Below, piece after piece: positions 1 to 6,756 of a stretch of DNA of 26,210 nucleotides. The stretch spans positions 1-26,210 of the forward strand of contig CAKTUU010000030.1 of assembly GCA_934621505.1 (NCBI GenBank), read 5' to 3'. The translations under genes were made by a program, and so were the position numbers. The notes below the pieces were generated by a model that worked only from the letters and a program-made list of their open reading frames with translations, searched no databases and had not been told where the DNA came from. The DNA comes from an uncultured Clostridia bacterium (GTDB lineage: Bacteria > Bacillota > Clostridia > Christensenellales > Aristaeellaceae). Numbering within the stretch: the stretch's first letter is position 1; each line of letters begins with the position of its first letter.

Positions 1-48
1 GGTGGCCGCACGGTTGGCTCTGGCGTTGTGGCCAAGGTCATCGAGTAA
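1..48 (+). CDS. tuf: Elongation factor Tu, C-terminal end only
   Basis: The first 48 bases read in frame to a TAA stop and encode the last 15 residues GGRTVGSGVVAKVIE. This is the very conserved C-terminus of EF-Tu (domain 3), the GTPase that brings aminoacyl-tRNA to the ribosome. The rest of the gene lies to the left of the window. The position just before rpmG-secE-nusG is typical of many Firmicutes, which supports the call. Only the tail is visible, so nothing can be said about the GTPase domain. Confidence 0.9.
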   Translation, partial: GGRTVGSGVVAKVIE

Positions 49-68
49 GGCAGGCAGGGGCAGTGCCC

Positions 69-226
69 CTGCACCCCAGTTCCCGATGGAGGATGAGTTC
101 GCTTTTGCGGCTAACTTCCGGGTGGGGCTTGAGGAGCGGGGCAGAACCTGCACCCCGGTTCCCGATGGAGGATGAGTTCGCATTTGCGGCTAACTTCCAG
201 GTGGGGCTTGAGGGAAGGGGCAATGA
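69..226 (+). repeat. Two-copy 79-bp tandem repeat between tuf and rpmG
   Basis: Two adjacent units, 69-147 and 148-226, are nearly identical over their first ~60 bases (shared core TTCCCGATGGAGGATGAG) and diverge in the last ~15. The period of 79 is not a multiple of three, so this is not a repeated peptide. A short inverted repeat (GCAGGGGC / GCCCCTGC, 55-72) sits at the left edge. It occupies most of the tuf-rpmG gap. Function is unknown; it could be a dispersed genomic repeat or part of the mRNA leader. Confidence 0.85.
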
Positions 227-240
227 CCCTATCAAAAGAT

Positions 241-275
241 ACATCCCGTTCGTTTAAGGGCGGGCGGGATGTTTT
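241..275 (+). terminator. Hairpin with short T-run after tuf
   Basis: ACATCCCG (241-248) pairs perfectly with CGGGATGT (265-272) across a 16-base loop and is followed by TTTT. It could end the tuf transcript. The T-run is short and rpmG begins only 27 bases later with no visible promoter between, so a partial terminator or attenuator with read-through into rpmG is equally plausible. Confidence 0.45.
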
Positions 276-301
276 CCCACATCGAGTAGGAGGTGGCGAA
301 C

Positions 302-463
302 GTGGCAAGCGTTGCCCGTAACAAAGTGATGCTGGCCTGCACCGAGTGCAAGCAGCGGAACTATAATTCCATGAAGAACAAGAAGAACACCCCCGACCGC
401 ATTGAGCTCAACAAGTATTGCCGCTTCTGCAAGAAGCACACGCTTCACCGCGAAACCAAGTAA
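302..463 (+). CDS. rpmG: 50S ribosomal protein L33
   Basis: A 53-residue protein beginning ASVARNKVMLACTECKQRNY after the start and ending HTLHRETK. This is L33, a small protein of the large ribosomal subunit. The two zinc-knuckle pairs are intact (C13/C16 and C40/C43), so it is the zinc-binding (C+) form. The start is GTG at 302, chosen because a full AGGAGGT (288-294) lies 7 bases upstream and because the length then matches the family. It lies between tuf and secE, as in many Firmicutes. Many Firmicutes carry additional L33 copies elsewhere, including zinc-free ones. Confidence 0.93.
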   Translation: MASVARNKVMLACTECKQRNYNSMKNKKNTPDRIELNKYCRFCKKHTLHRETK

Positions 464-522
464 CAGCGCGCTTGCATGAGCCAGGCGCTATGCGTTTGGG
501 TTTGCGAAAGGATGGTAAAACC

Positions 523-777
523 ATGGCAGACAAGAGCAAGAAGGATAACTTCTTCGTCCGTTTCGGCAAGGGTTTTGTCGGATTCTTTGCAAAGATCGGC
601 AATGCGTTCAAGAACATGTGGCGTGAGCTCAAAAAGGTCACATGGCCTACCCGTGAAAAGCTGGTCAACTATTCGGTGATCGTGGTTCTCTTCATGGTGT
701 TTATGATGGTTATCATTGGTTTGCTGGATACCGGCGCCAGTTCGCTGGTCCGGCTGATCATGAGCATTCACCAATAA
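523..777 (+). CDS. secE: Protein translocase subunit SecE
   Basis: An 84-residue, single-span SecE, the essential clamp subunit of the SecYEG protein-export channel in the inner membrane. The conserved amphipathic segment just before the membrane span reads WRELKKVTWPTREKL (about residues 28-42), which is the SecE signature. It is followed by one hydrophobic helix (about 46-66). The ATG at 523 was chosen over upstream in-frame ATGs (418, 490) because AAAGGA lies about 10 bases before it and because residue 1 then matches the family length. It sits 10 bases before nusG, the usual secE-nusG pair. Confidence 0.95.
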   Translation: MADKSKKDNFFVRFGKGFVGFFAKIGNAFKNMWRELKKVTWPTREKLVNYSVIVVLFMVFMMVIIGLLDTGASSLVRLIMSIHQ

Positions 778-787
778 GGAGAGCACT

Positions 788-1330
788 ATGGCCGAAAACA
801 GCAAAGAGCCTTGCTGGTATGTGGTGCATACCTATTCCGGCTATGAAAACAAGGTCAAGGACAACCTGGAAAAATCCGTTGAAAACAACGGAATGCAGGA
901 CCTGATTTTTGACGTGCGCGTGCCCGTTGAGGACGTTGTGGAAATCAAGGGCAACAAGCGCGTGAAAACGCAGCGCAAAGTATATCCGGGTTATGTGCTT
1001 GTGCATATGATTGAAACCAGCGAAAGCTGGTATCTGGTGCGCAACACCCGCGGCGTGACGGGCTTTGTAGGCCCCGATTCCAAGCCCGTGCCCCTGACCC
1101 CCGCTGAGGTGGAAATGATGCTTTCCACCCAGAAAAACAGCGTGGAATTTGGCATTGCCATCGGCGAGGAAGTGCGGATTCTGTCCGGCCCGCTTGAGAA
1201 CTTTACAGGCGTGGTGGAGGACGTGGACACCGTGCGGCAAAAGCTGACCGTGAAGGTCAAAATGTTCCTGGGTCGTGAAATGCCTGTGGAAGTGGACTTG
1301 CAGGACGTGGAAAAAGTCCAGGCCAAGTAA
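788..1330 (+). CDS. nusG: Transcription termination/antitermination factor NusG
   Basis: A 180-residue housekeeping NusG, which binds RNA polymerase and modulates pausing, Rho-dependent termination and coupling to ribosomes. The NGN domain starts with CWYVVHTYSGYENKV (residues 9-23) and contains the signature VYPGYVLVHM (65-74). The C-terminal KOW domain starts near residue 126 (GEEVRILSGPLENFTG). AAGGAG (776-781) lies 6 bases before the ATG, overlapping the end of secE, so the two are cotranscribed and probably translationally linked. The window also encodes a divergent NusG paralogue at 6757-7275, so the cell has at least two NusG-family factors. Confidence 0.97.
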   Translation: MAENSKEPCWYVVHTYSGYENKVKDNLEKSVENNGMQDLIFDVRVPVEDVVEIKGNKRVKTQRKVYPGYVLVHMIETSESWYLVRNTRGVTGFVGPDSKPVPLTPAEVEMMLSTQKNSVEFGIAIGEEVRILSGPLENFTGVVEDVDTVRQKLTVKVKMFLGREMPVEVDLQDVEKVQAK

Positions 1331-1478
1331 GCCCGCCAAACAGCATTTGCGTAAGGCGGCCTGTGTGCCGCTAGGGCCATGGACAGCATCGGCTGTCCTG
1401 GCCGCCCCTTCATAAGGGGCAAGTGGGAGGAACGGTACGGCCGTTCCGCCATGACCACATCTAAGGAGGTGCCATTCC
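1331..1478 (+). promoter_or_regulatory. Structured leader upstream of rplK-rplA (candidate autoregulatory RNA)
   Basis: The 148 bases between nusG and rplK contain four consecutive inverted repeats: GCGGC/GCCGC (1356-1371), a long stem with one bulged T (GGCCA-GGACAGC against GCTGTCC-TGGCC, 1375-1403), GCCCCTT/AAGGGGC (1404-1420) and GGAACGG/CCGTTCC (1429-1447). The rplK ribosome binding site follows at 1463-1469. In E. coli, L1 represses its own L11-L1 operon by binding the leader. A similar role here is an inference from position and structure; none of the hairpins has a T-run, so they are not simple terminators. Confidence 0.5.
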
Positions 1479-1904
1479 ATGGCAAAGAAAGTTAAATCCA
1501 TGATCAAACTTCAGGTTCCCGCCGCTAAGGCAACCCCCGCGCCGCCTATCGGTCCTGCGCTGGGTCAGCACGGCGTGAACATTCCCGGTTTCTGCAAGGA
1601 GTTTAACGAGCGTACTGCCAAAGAGGCGGGTATGATTATTCCCGTCGTCATTACGGTGTACACCGACAACACCTTCTCCTTCATCACCAAGACGCCTCCG
1701 GTTCCCGTTCTGATTAAAAAGGAACTGAACCTGCAGACCGCGTCCGGCCGCCCCAACCGTGATAAGGTTGGCAAGTTGACCCAGGAACAGCTTCGCAAGA
1801 TCGCTGAGATCAAGAAGCCCGACGTTAACGCCACCGATATCGAGGCCATCATGAGCATGGTCAAGGGCACCGCGCGTTCCATGGGTATCACCGTCGAGGA
1901 CTAA
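1479..1904 (+). CDS. rplK: 50S ribosomal protein L11
   Basis: A 141-residue L11, the family's usual length. It binds the GTPase-associated region of 23S rRNA and is contacted by elongation factors and RelA. The N-terminal domain carries the proline-rich conserved stretch (PAAKATPAPPIGPALGQHG, residues ~14-32) and the C-terminal rRNA-binding domain ends in GTARSMGITVED. AAGGAGG (1463-1469) precedes the ATG by 9 bases. It is followed by rplA after 56 bases, the standard L11-L1 pair. Confidence 0.97.
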   Translation: MAKKVKSMIKLQVPAAKATPAPPIGPALGQHGVNIPGFCKEFNERTAKEAGMIIPVVITVYTDNTFSFITKTPPVPVLIKKELNLQTASGRPNRDKVGKLTQEQLRKIAEIKKPDVNATDIEAIMSMVKGTARSMGITVED

Positions 1905-1960
1905 GACGATCGAATTGTGGGAGGACATTGTGCCGTTAGCACCACAGGAAGGACAGTAGC

Positions 1961-2650
1961 ATGAAACACGGAAAGAAATATGTAGACAGCGCAAAGCTGA
2001 TCGATTCCCTGACGGCGTATGATCCCGCCGATGCCGTCGCTCTGGTTTGCCAGACCGCGAAGGCCAAGTTTGACGAAACCATCGAAATCTCTGCCCGCCT
2101 GGGCGTTGACCCCCGCCACGCGGACCAGCAGGTCCGCGGCGCCGTGGTACTGCCCCATGGTACCGGCCGTACCGTTCGCGTTCTGGTGATCACCAAGGGC
2201 GAAAAGGCCAAGGAAGCGGAAGCCGCCGGTGCGGATTTCGTGGGCGCTGAGGAAATGGTTCAGAAGATCCAGACCGAAAATTGGTTTGGCTTCGATGTGA
2301 TCATTGCCACCCCTGACATGATGGGCGTTATCGGCCGCATCGGTCGTATCCTGGGCCCCAAGGGCTTGATGCCCAACCCCAAGAGCGGCACTGTGACCAT
2401 GGACGTGGCCAAGGCCATTACCGATATCAAAGCCGGTAAGGTGGAGTATCGTGTAGACAAGACCTCCATCGTTCACTGCCCCATCGGCAAGGCCTCGTTT
2501 GGCGTAGAAAAGCTGGGCGAGAACCTGCAAACCCTGATGGACGCCATCAACAAGGCGAAGCCCAGCGCCGCGAAGGGTACTTACATCCGTTCGCTGTATC
2601 TGAGCTCCACCATGGGTCCCGCCATCAAGGTCAACCCGCTGAAGTTCTGA
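1961..2650 (+). CDS. rplA: 50S ribosomal protein L1
   Basis: A 229-residue L1, the family's standard length. It forms the mobile L1 stalk near the ribosomal E site and in many bacteria represses translation of its own operon. The L1 signature is visible as GRILGPKGLMPNPKSGTVT around residues 128-146. An AGGAAGGA site lies 6-13 bases before the ATG at 1961. The gene is followed by a strong terminator rather than by rplJ and rplL, so the operon ends here. Confidence 0.97.
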   Translation: MKHGKKYVDSAKLIDSLTAYDPADAVALVCQTAKAKFDETIEISARLGVDPRHADQQVRGAVVLPHGTGRTVRVLVITKGEKAKEAEAAGADFVGAEEMVQKIQTENWFGFDVIIATPDMMGVIGRIGRILGPKGLMPNPKSGTVTMDVAKAITDIKAGKVEYRVDKTSIVHCPIGKASFGVEKLGENLQTLMDAINKAKPSAAKGTYIRSLYLSSTMGPAIKVNPLKF

Positions 2651-2665
2651 TTCTGTTGCACCTTC

Positions 2666-2700
2666 AAAGGAGCTGCCGTGTTCACGGCGGCTCCTTTTTT
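2666..2700 (+). terminator. Rho-independent terminator after rplA
   Basis: AAAGGAGC-T-GCCGTG pairs with CACGGC-G-GCTCCTTT around a two-base loop, and is followed directly by a T-run. This is a strong intrinsic terminator that closes the rpmG-rplA transcription unit. Confidence 0.92.
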
Positions 2701-2706
2701 GATAGT

Positions 2707-2732
2707 CACCTTATATTTTACCAGGCAGCGTC
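2707..2732 (+). promoter_or_regulatory. Possible ECF-type autoregulated promoter
   Basis: CACCTT (2707-2712) and CGTC (2729-2732) are 16 bases apart, upstream of the ECF sigma gene. ECF promoters commonly have an AAC-containing -35 and a CGTC/CGTA -10 at this distance. The -35 match is imperfect and no standard housekeeping promoter is evident in the gap. Positive autoregulation is common in ECF systems, but here it is an inference. Confidence 0.3.
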
Positions 2733-2762
2733 GTCTATACAGGTGAAAGGGGGAGCGCCAAA

Positions 2763-3266
2763 ATGAGACAGGAAAATCCGGCGGACAGAATCCGCCGTCT
2801 GGTGGAAGCGTATCAAACCCCGCTGCTGCGCATGTGCTATATGCAGCTGGGCGACCGTCAGCTTGCAGAGGACGCCGTGCAGGAAACGTTTTGCAAGGCA
2901 TATCAGGGACTGGGACGCTTTCGGGGAGAATGCAGTGAGAAAACCTGGCTGATGAAAATCGCTCTGAACACCTGCCGTGACGCGCAAAGAAGCGCCTGGT
3001 TCCGTCATGTGAACCGCAAAATTTCATTAGAGATGCTGCCGGAGGAGGGCGTAGAGGAAAAAGAGGAAGAAACGGCCCTGACTCAGGGCATTTGGAAGCT
3101 GCCCGCCAAACTGCGCTCCGTGGTGCTGCTGTATTATTATCAGGGAATGAGCGTCAGGGAAATCGCTCAGGCGGAAGGCATATCCCAGCCGGCGGTATCA
3201 GGCCGCCTGTCCCGGGCCAGAGTCCAGTTGGCAAAGACCCTGAAAGGAGGGCATTTTGATGAATGA
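2763..3266 (+). CDS. ECF-family RNA polymerase sigma factor (sigma-70 family)
   Basis: A 167-residue sigma factor with only regions 2 and 4, the layout of the ECF group. Region 2 covers about residues 14-75 (YQTPLLRMCYMQLGDRQLAE, then DAVQETFCKAY and KTWLMKIALNTCRD). Region 4 covers about 110-160, with the helix-turn-helix MSVREIAQAEGISQPAVSGR that would read a -35 element. The start ATG at 2763 has an AAAGGGGGAG site upstream. The gene overlaps the next one by 8 bases, which is characteristic of a sigma/anti-sigma pair. It follows the rplA terminator and so has its own promoter. The inducing signal cannot be read from the sequence. Confidence 0.93.
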   Translation: MRQENPADRIRRLVEAYQTPLLRMCYMQLGDRQLAEDAVQETFCKAYQGLGRFRGECSEKTWLMKIALNTCRDAQRSAWFRHVNRKISLEMLPEEGVEEKEEETALTQGIWKLPAKLRSVVLLYYYQGMSVREIAQAEGISQPAVSGRLSRARVQLAKTLKGGHFDE

Positions 3267-4359
3267 CCGAAATGAACGCCAGATAGTTCGGCAGGCTATC
3301 GATCATAGCCTTGGACAGTTAAAGGGCAAAGCCAGGCTGGCCGAGCAGGTGACTGGGCAAAGCCATCAGCCCACCAGAGGTCGATTTACGTTGGCAATGG
3401 GCGTGGCATTGGCGCTGCTGCTGGCTGCGGCGGTGGCGCTGGCGGCGTATGGGGGACTGCTGGATTTTCTGCATCTGCCAACGCTTGGTCAGGTGGAAAC
3501 CGTTCATCCGCAGTGGGAACAGATACAGTCTGGCGATGTGGAAATGGAGGTGACGGAAGCGGCCAGCGATGGCATTTCCGCCCACCTGCTGCTGCGTCTG
3601 ACAGCCAGAAACAGGCAGGACGCGTTGCTTCTGCTGGACGATGGCCCGGAGAAAACCGGATTTGCCAGCCAATATGAAGGAAAGCGCACCCTGCATGTGA
3701 CGCCTATGGAGCTGCAAACGGGCGAAGCGTTTTTGTGGCCCAATGTGCAATGCAGATATGAATCCCCGGCCAGTCTGTCGCTGGACATGACGTTGGACCT
3801 GCGGGAGCTTGACTGCAAGGACAGCCTGACTGTAAGCGTACCAATTTTGACCTGTACCCAACAGGACGACGGTCAGACCACCGATGAAGCGACCGCGACG
3901 GTACAAGTGATAATTCCTCTGCAAAGGACGGCGCAAAAGACCTATCGGGCAGGCAATCTGCCCATCTCCGGGCCGGGCTATGTGCTGAAAAGCCTTACAT
4001 TAACCCAAACGGATATGGCCTGCTATCTGGATACAGAATGGGAGGACGATGTGTCCCTGGAGCAGGCCATGGCGGAGCCGGGCTATCCCCAGGACGAGGA
4101 AGCGCAGAACGAATGGATGCAGCAGCGTTTCCCGCTGGGCGGCAGTTTTTGGGTGAAGGTGCTGGATGAAAACGGCACGCCTTACCAGAACCTGAATGGA
4201 GGGGAAAGCCAGTCGCTGGCAGAGGAGGAGGAACAGAACCACATCCTGATTTCCACCTTTGTACAGCGTTTTCAGGTGGGGCAAACCCTGACCCTTCAGC
4301 CCTACAGCTGGGAAGCTCAGGGAGAGTTTGAGCCGATTGTGGTGGAGTTCGTCCCGTAA
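3259..4359 (+). CDS. Putative membrane anti-sigma factor (DUF4179-like layout)
   Basis: A 366-residue single-span protein encoded immediately behind, and overlapping, the ECF sigma gene. Residues 1-43 are hydrophilic and would be cytoplasmic. Residues 44-64 form a strongly hydrophobic helix. About 300 residues would face outside, rich in beta-type sequence and acidic patches, with no enzyme motif that I recognise. The start is ATG 3259 with AAAGGAGG (3243-3250) 8 bases upstream; an in-frame TTG at 3256 is less likely. Clostridial anti-sigma factors often have this shape with a short cytosolic sigma-binding end and a DUF4179-type exterior. No zinc-binding HxxxCxxC motif is present. The anti-sigma role rests mainly on gene order and topology. 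Confidence 0.65.
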   Translation: MNDRNERQIVRQAIDHSLGQLKGKARLAEQVTGQSHQPTRGRFTLAMGVALALLLAAAVALAAYGGLLDFLHLPTLGQVETVHPQWEQIQSGDVEMEVTEAASDGISAHLLLRLTARNRQDALLLLDDGPEKTGFASQYEGKRTLHVTPMELQTGEAFLWPNVQCRYESPASLSLDMTLDLRELDCKDSLTVSVPILTCTQQDDGQTTDEATATVQVIIPLQRTAQKTYRAGNLPISGPGYVLKSLTLTQTDMACYLDTEWEDDVSLEQAMAEPGYPQDEEAQNEWMQQRFPLGGSFWVKVLDENGTPYQNLNGGESQSLAEEEEQNHILISTFVQRFQVGQTLTLQPYSWEAQGEFEPIVVEFVP

Positions 4360-4364
4360 ATCTC

Positions 4365-4393
4365 TTGCCCCTTTGGGCGATTCGTGGTACACT
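4365..4393 (+). promoter_or_regulatory. Sigma-A-type promoter for the M18 aminopeptidase
   Basis: TTGCCC (4365-4370), a 17-base spacer and TACACT (4388-4393), each hexamer matching consensus at 4 of 6 positions. It begins just after the anti-sigma stop codon and 38 bases before the aminopeptidase ATG, so the aminopeptidase can be expressed independently of the sigma factor operon. Confidence 0.5.
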
Positions 4394-4430
4394 GACTGCG
4401 CAAGGATTATCTGATACGGAGGCGTTAACC

Positions 4431-5816
4431 ATGGAACGACCCAATGCATGGAAACAATATGATGAAAAAGCACTGAACGAACTGGAGGCTGTCAGCCGCA
4501 AATACCGTACCTTCCTGGATCATGGCAAGACCGAGCGGGAATGCGTGCGGGAAACGGTGGAAACGGCCAAAGCCGCCGGATATGTGGATTTGAACGACGC
4601 CATCAAAGCCGGCAAGGCCCTGAAGCCCGGCGATAAGGTGTACGTCAACTGCATGGGCAAGGCCATTATGCTGTTCCACCTGGGCAAAAAGCCCCTGACC
4701 GATGGCATTAACATTGTGGGCGCGCATATTGACTCGCCCCGCATGGACCTGAAGCAGAATCCCTTCTATGAGGATACCGATCTGGCCTACGCCGATACCC
4801 ACTACTATGGCGGCATCAAAAAGTATCAATGGGTGGCCCGTCCCTTGGCACTGCATGGCGTGGTCGCCAAAAAGGACGGCAGTCTGGTGGATGTGGTCAT
4901 TGGCGAGGACGCGGACGACCCTGTGGTGGGCGTCAGCGACATTCTGATTCATCTGGCCGCCGAGCAGATGGGCAAAAAGGCCAGCGAGGCCGTAACCGGC
5001 GAAAATCTGGATGTGCTGCTGTGCGGCAAGCCCCTGACGGGCGAGGAAAAAGAGCCGGTAAAGGCCATGCTGCTGAAAATTCTGAAGGAAAAATACGATC
5101 TGGAGGAGGAGGACATGCTGTCCGCCGAAATCGAGGTTGTGCCCGCGGACAAGTGCCGCGATTTTGGACTGGACCGCAGCATGCTGCTGGGATATGGCCA
5201 CGATGACCGGGTATGCTCCTTCGCCAGCCTGGAGGCCATTCTGCGGCTGCCCACCGTGCCGGACAGCACCTGTTGCTGCCTGCTTGCAGATAAGGAAGAA
5301 ATCGGCAGCGTAGGCGCTACGGGCATGCGGGCGCACTACTTTGAAAACGCCATGGCCGAGCTGCTGGCGCTGACCCAGCCGGAATACAGCGAACTGGCGC
5401 TGCGCCGGGCGCTGGCGGCCTGCCGCATGCTCAGCTGCGATGTAAGTGCGGGCTATGATCCCCTGTATGCCAGCTGCTTTGAAAAGAAGAACGCCGCCTA
5501 CCTGGGCCGGGGCGTGTGCTACAACAAGTATACCGGCTCCCGGGGCAAATCCGGCTCCAATGACGCTAACGCCGAGTTCTTGGGCCGCCTGCGCAAGATC
5601 ATGGACGACAATCAGGTGGCCTGGCAGACGGCCGAGCTGGGCAAGGTAGATGTGGGCGGCGGCGGCACCATCGCGTATATCTGCGCCCTGTACGGCATGG
5701 AAGTGGTGGATAGCGGCGTGCCGGTGCTAAGCATGCACGCTCCGCTGGAAATCATCAGCAAGGCGGATTTGTATGAGGCAGTAAAGGCCTATCACGCCTT
5801 TATGTGCCAGGGCTGA
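4431..5816 (+). CDS. M18-family zinc aminopeptidase
   Basis: A 461-residue cytosolic metallo-aminopeptidase of family M18 (aspartyl aminopeptidase / aminopeptidase I type), which removes N-terminal residues from peptides. Expected metal and catalytic residues are visible: H99 and D101 in GAHIDSPRMDLK, D258/D259 in GYGHDDRVCSF, the catalytic E289-E290 pair in LADKEEIGSVGATG, D337 in MLSCDVSAGYDP and H436 in SMHAPLEIIS. The start ATG 4431 was chosen because ACGGAGG lies about 10 bases upstream and an earlier in-frame ATG at 4365 lacks a site and would overlap the promoter. It is a monocistronic unit with its own promoter and a strong terminator. Substrate preference cannot be deduced. Confidence 0.93.
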   Translation: MERPNAWKQYDEKALNELEAVSRKYRTFLDHGKTERECVRETVETAKAAGYVDLNDAIKAGKALKPGDKVYVNCMGKAIMLFHLGKKPLTDGINIVGAHIDSPRMDLKQNPFYEDTDLAYADTHYYGGIKKYQWVARPLALHGVVAKKDGSLVDVVIGEDADDPVVGVSDILIHLAAEQMGKKASEAVTGENLDVLLCGKPLTGEEKEPVKAMLLKILKEKYDLEEEDMLSAEIEVVPADKCRDFGLDRSMLLGYGHDDRVCSFASLEAILRLPTVPDSTCCCLLADKEEIGSVGATGMRAHYFENAMAELLALTQPEYSELALRRALAACRMLSCDVSAGYDPLYASCFEKKNAAYLGRGVCYNKYTGSRGKSGSNDANAEFLGRLRKIMDDNQVAWQTAELGKVDVGGGGTIAYICALYGMEVVDSGVPVLSMHAPLEIISKADLYEAVKAYHAFMCQG

Positions 5817-5830
5817 TTCATCCAAACAGC

Positions 5831-5869
5831 AAAGCAGCGTTTGTACCTTTGATGGACAAACGCTGCTTT
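5831..5869 (+). terminator. Terminator between the M18 gene and sfsA
   Basis: A perfect 14-base-pair stem (AAAGCAGCGTTTGT, 5831-5844, with its complement 5856-5869) and an 11-base loop, followed by more T residues on the + strand. It ends the aminopeptidase transcript. It also lies just beyond the stop of the convergent sfsA gene and may act in both directions, though the minus-strand T-run is short. Confidence 0.9.
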
Positions 5870-5870
5870 T

Positions 5871-6554
5871 TTACACAAGCCGAATCTCCACCGGCTGGCG
5901 GACGGTCAGTTGGTCTGGGGTCGCCATGCAGTCCAGCGCCAGCAGATGCACGCCGTCGGTCCGGGCCTGCGCCAATGCGTCCGCAAAGGCGGGATGGGTT
6001 TGCCGGTTGGGTTCCATCCAGCGGACGGACGACATTTGAATGACAAAGACCGCCCAGGCTTCATAGCCCTCGCGGACGCACTGGGCCAAACCATGCAAGT
6101 GCTTAACGCCACGTTGGGTAGGCGCGTCCGGAAAACGCACAATGCCGTCCTGCTCCAGGGTAACGCCCTTAACCTCCACAAAAACCCTGCGGCTGCCTGA
6201 CTGCAAGTAGAAATCAAACCGGGAATCGCCATGGCTTTTTTCCGGCTGCACCTGTTCCCAAGGCTGCAAAAAGCGCCCCTCGCGAACATATTCCCCAAAA
6301 ACATGGTTGGGGGCCGCCGCGTCCATATTGATCAGCCGATCTCCTTTTTGAACGGCGATTAAGTCGTAGGCGGTTTTGCGTCCGGGGGACGGCACATGCT
6401 GCACCCAAACGGTGCAGCCGGGCACCAGCAATTCCCGGCAGCGCCCTGTATTTTTTACATGGCACACCACCATCTGGTTATCCAGCCATACATGGGCGAT
6501 AAAACGATTGGGCCGGGCAATGAATACGGCCCTGCGCATATCAGGGTAACGCAA
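5871..6554 (-). CDS. sfsA: SfsA family protein (DNA-binding / nuclease-like fold)
   Basis: A 227-residue SfsA homologue. E. coli SfsA was named from a sugar fermentation stimulation phenotype and binds DNA; its precise role is unsettled. The N-terminal OB-like part contains FIARPNRFIAHVWLDNQ and the conserved HVKNTGRCRELL. The C-terminal part carries SRFDFYL and VEVKGVTL, the D...ExK pattern of the PD-(D/E)xK nuclease fold, and the family's FPDAPTQRGVKHL motif. The start is TTG at 6554: AAGGTG lies 7 bases upstream, the protein then begins MRYPDMRRAVFIARPNRF as in clostridial SfsA, and the length matches the family. In-frame ATGs further up (6659) would add an atypical extension containing the promoter. 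Confidence 0.92.
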   Translation of the reverse strand: MRYPDMRRAVFIARPNRFIAHVWLDNQMVVCHVKNTGRCRELLVPGCTVWVQHVPSPGRKTAYDLIAVQKGDRLINMDAAAPNHVFGEYVREGRFLQPWEQVQPEKSHGDSRFDFYLQSGSRRVFVEVKGVTLEQDGIVRFPDAPTQRGVKHLHGLAQCVREGYEAWAVFVIQMSSVRWMEPNRQTHPAFADALAQARTDGVHLLALDCMATPDQLTVRQPVEIRLV

Positions 6555-6587
6555 TGGTTCACACCTTCTTCGCTGCAATTCATTCTC

Positions 6588-6616
6588 ATTGTAAGCGGAA
6601 AAAACGATTTTGTCCA
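6588..6616 (-). promoter_or_regulatory. Promoter for sfsA
   Basis: On the minus strand, TGGACA (6611-6616), a 17-base spacer and TACAAT (6588-6593) lie about 35 bases before the TTG start of sfsA. Both hexamers are close to the sigma-A consensus. Its position inside the upstream in-frame extension supports the shorter start of sfsA. Confidence 0.6.
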
Positions 6617-6756
6617 ATTTCCAGGAGGAATAAAAAAGCCCATTGTATTTGCGTTGCATTCATAATATCTGGTTTTGTTGAGCTGCAGACACAATAAAAA
6701 CAGATATGATATTTTTGCAAATGGTGGAAATAAAGCAAGGATGGGGAAGGAGTGCG

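Noticed and set aside
69..226. CRISPR array
   Set aside because: Only two directly adjacent 79-base units with no unique spacers between them, and no cas genes.
63..257. Open frame across the tandem repeat on the + strand
   Set aside because: No ribosome binding site, the repeat period shifts frame between copies, and overlapping frames of similar length exist on the other strand.
758..1507. 249-codon minus-strand frame opposite nusG
   Set aside because: It lies wholly over the well-supported nusG gene and leader, has a His-rich composition typical of shadow frames, and lacks a ribosome binding site.
6705..6710. TATGAT as -10 of the LoaP-like gene
   Set aside because: No acceptable -35 lies at 16-18 bases; the nearest TTGAGC is 21 bases away, so I did not list a promoter.
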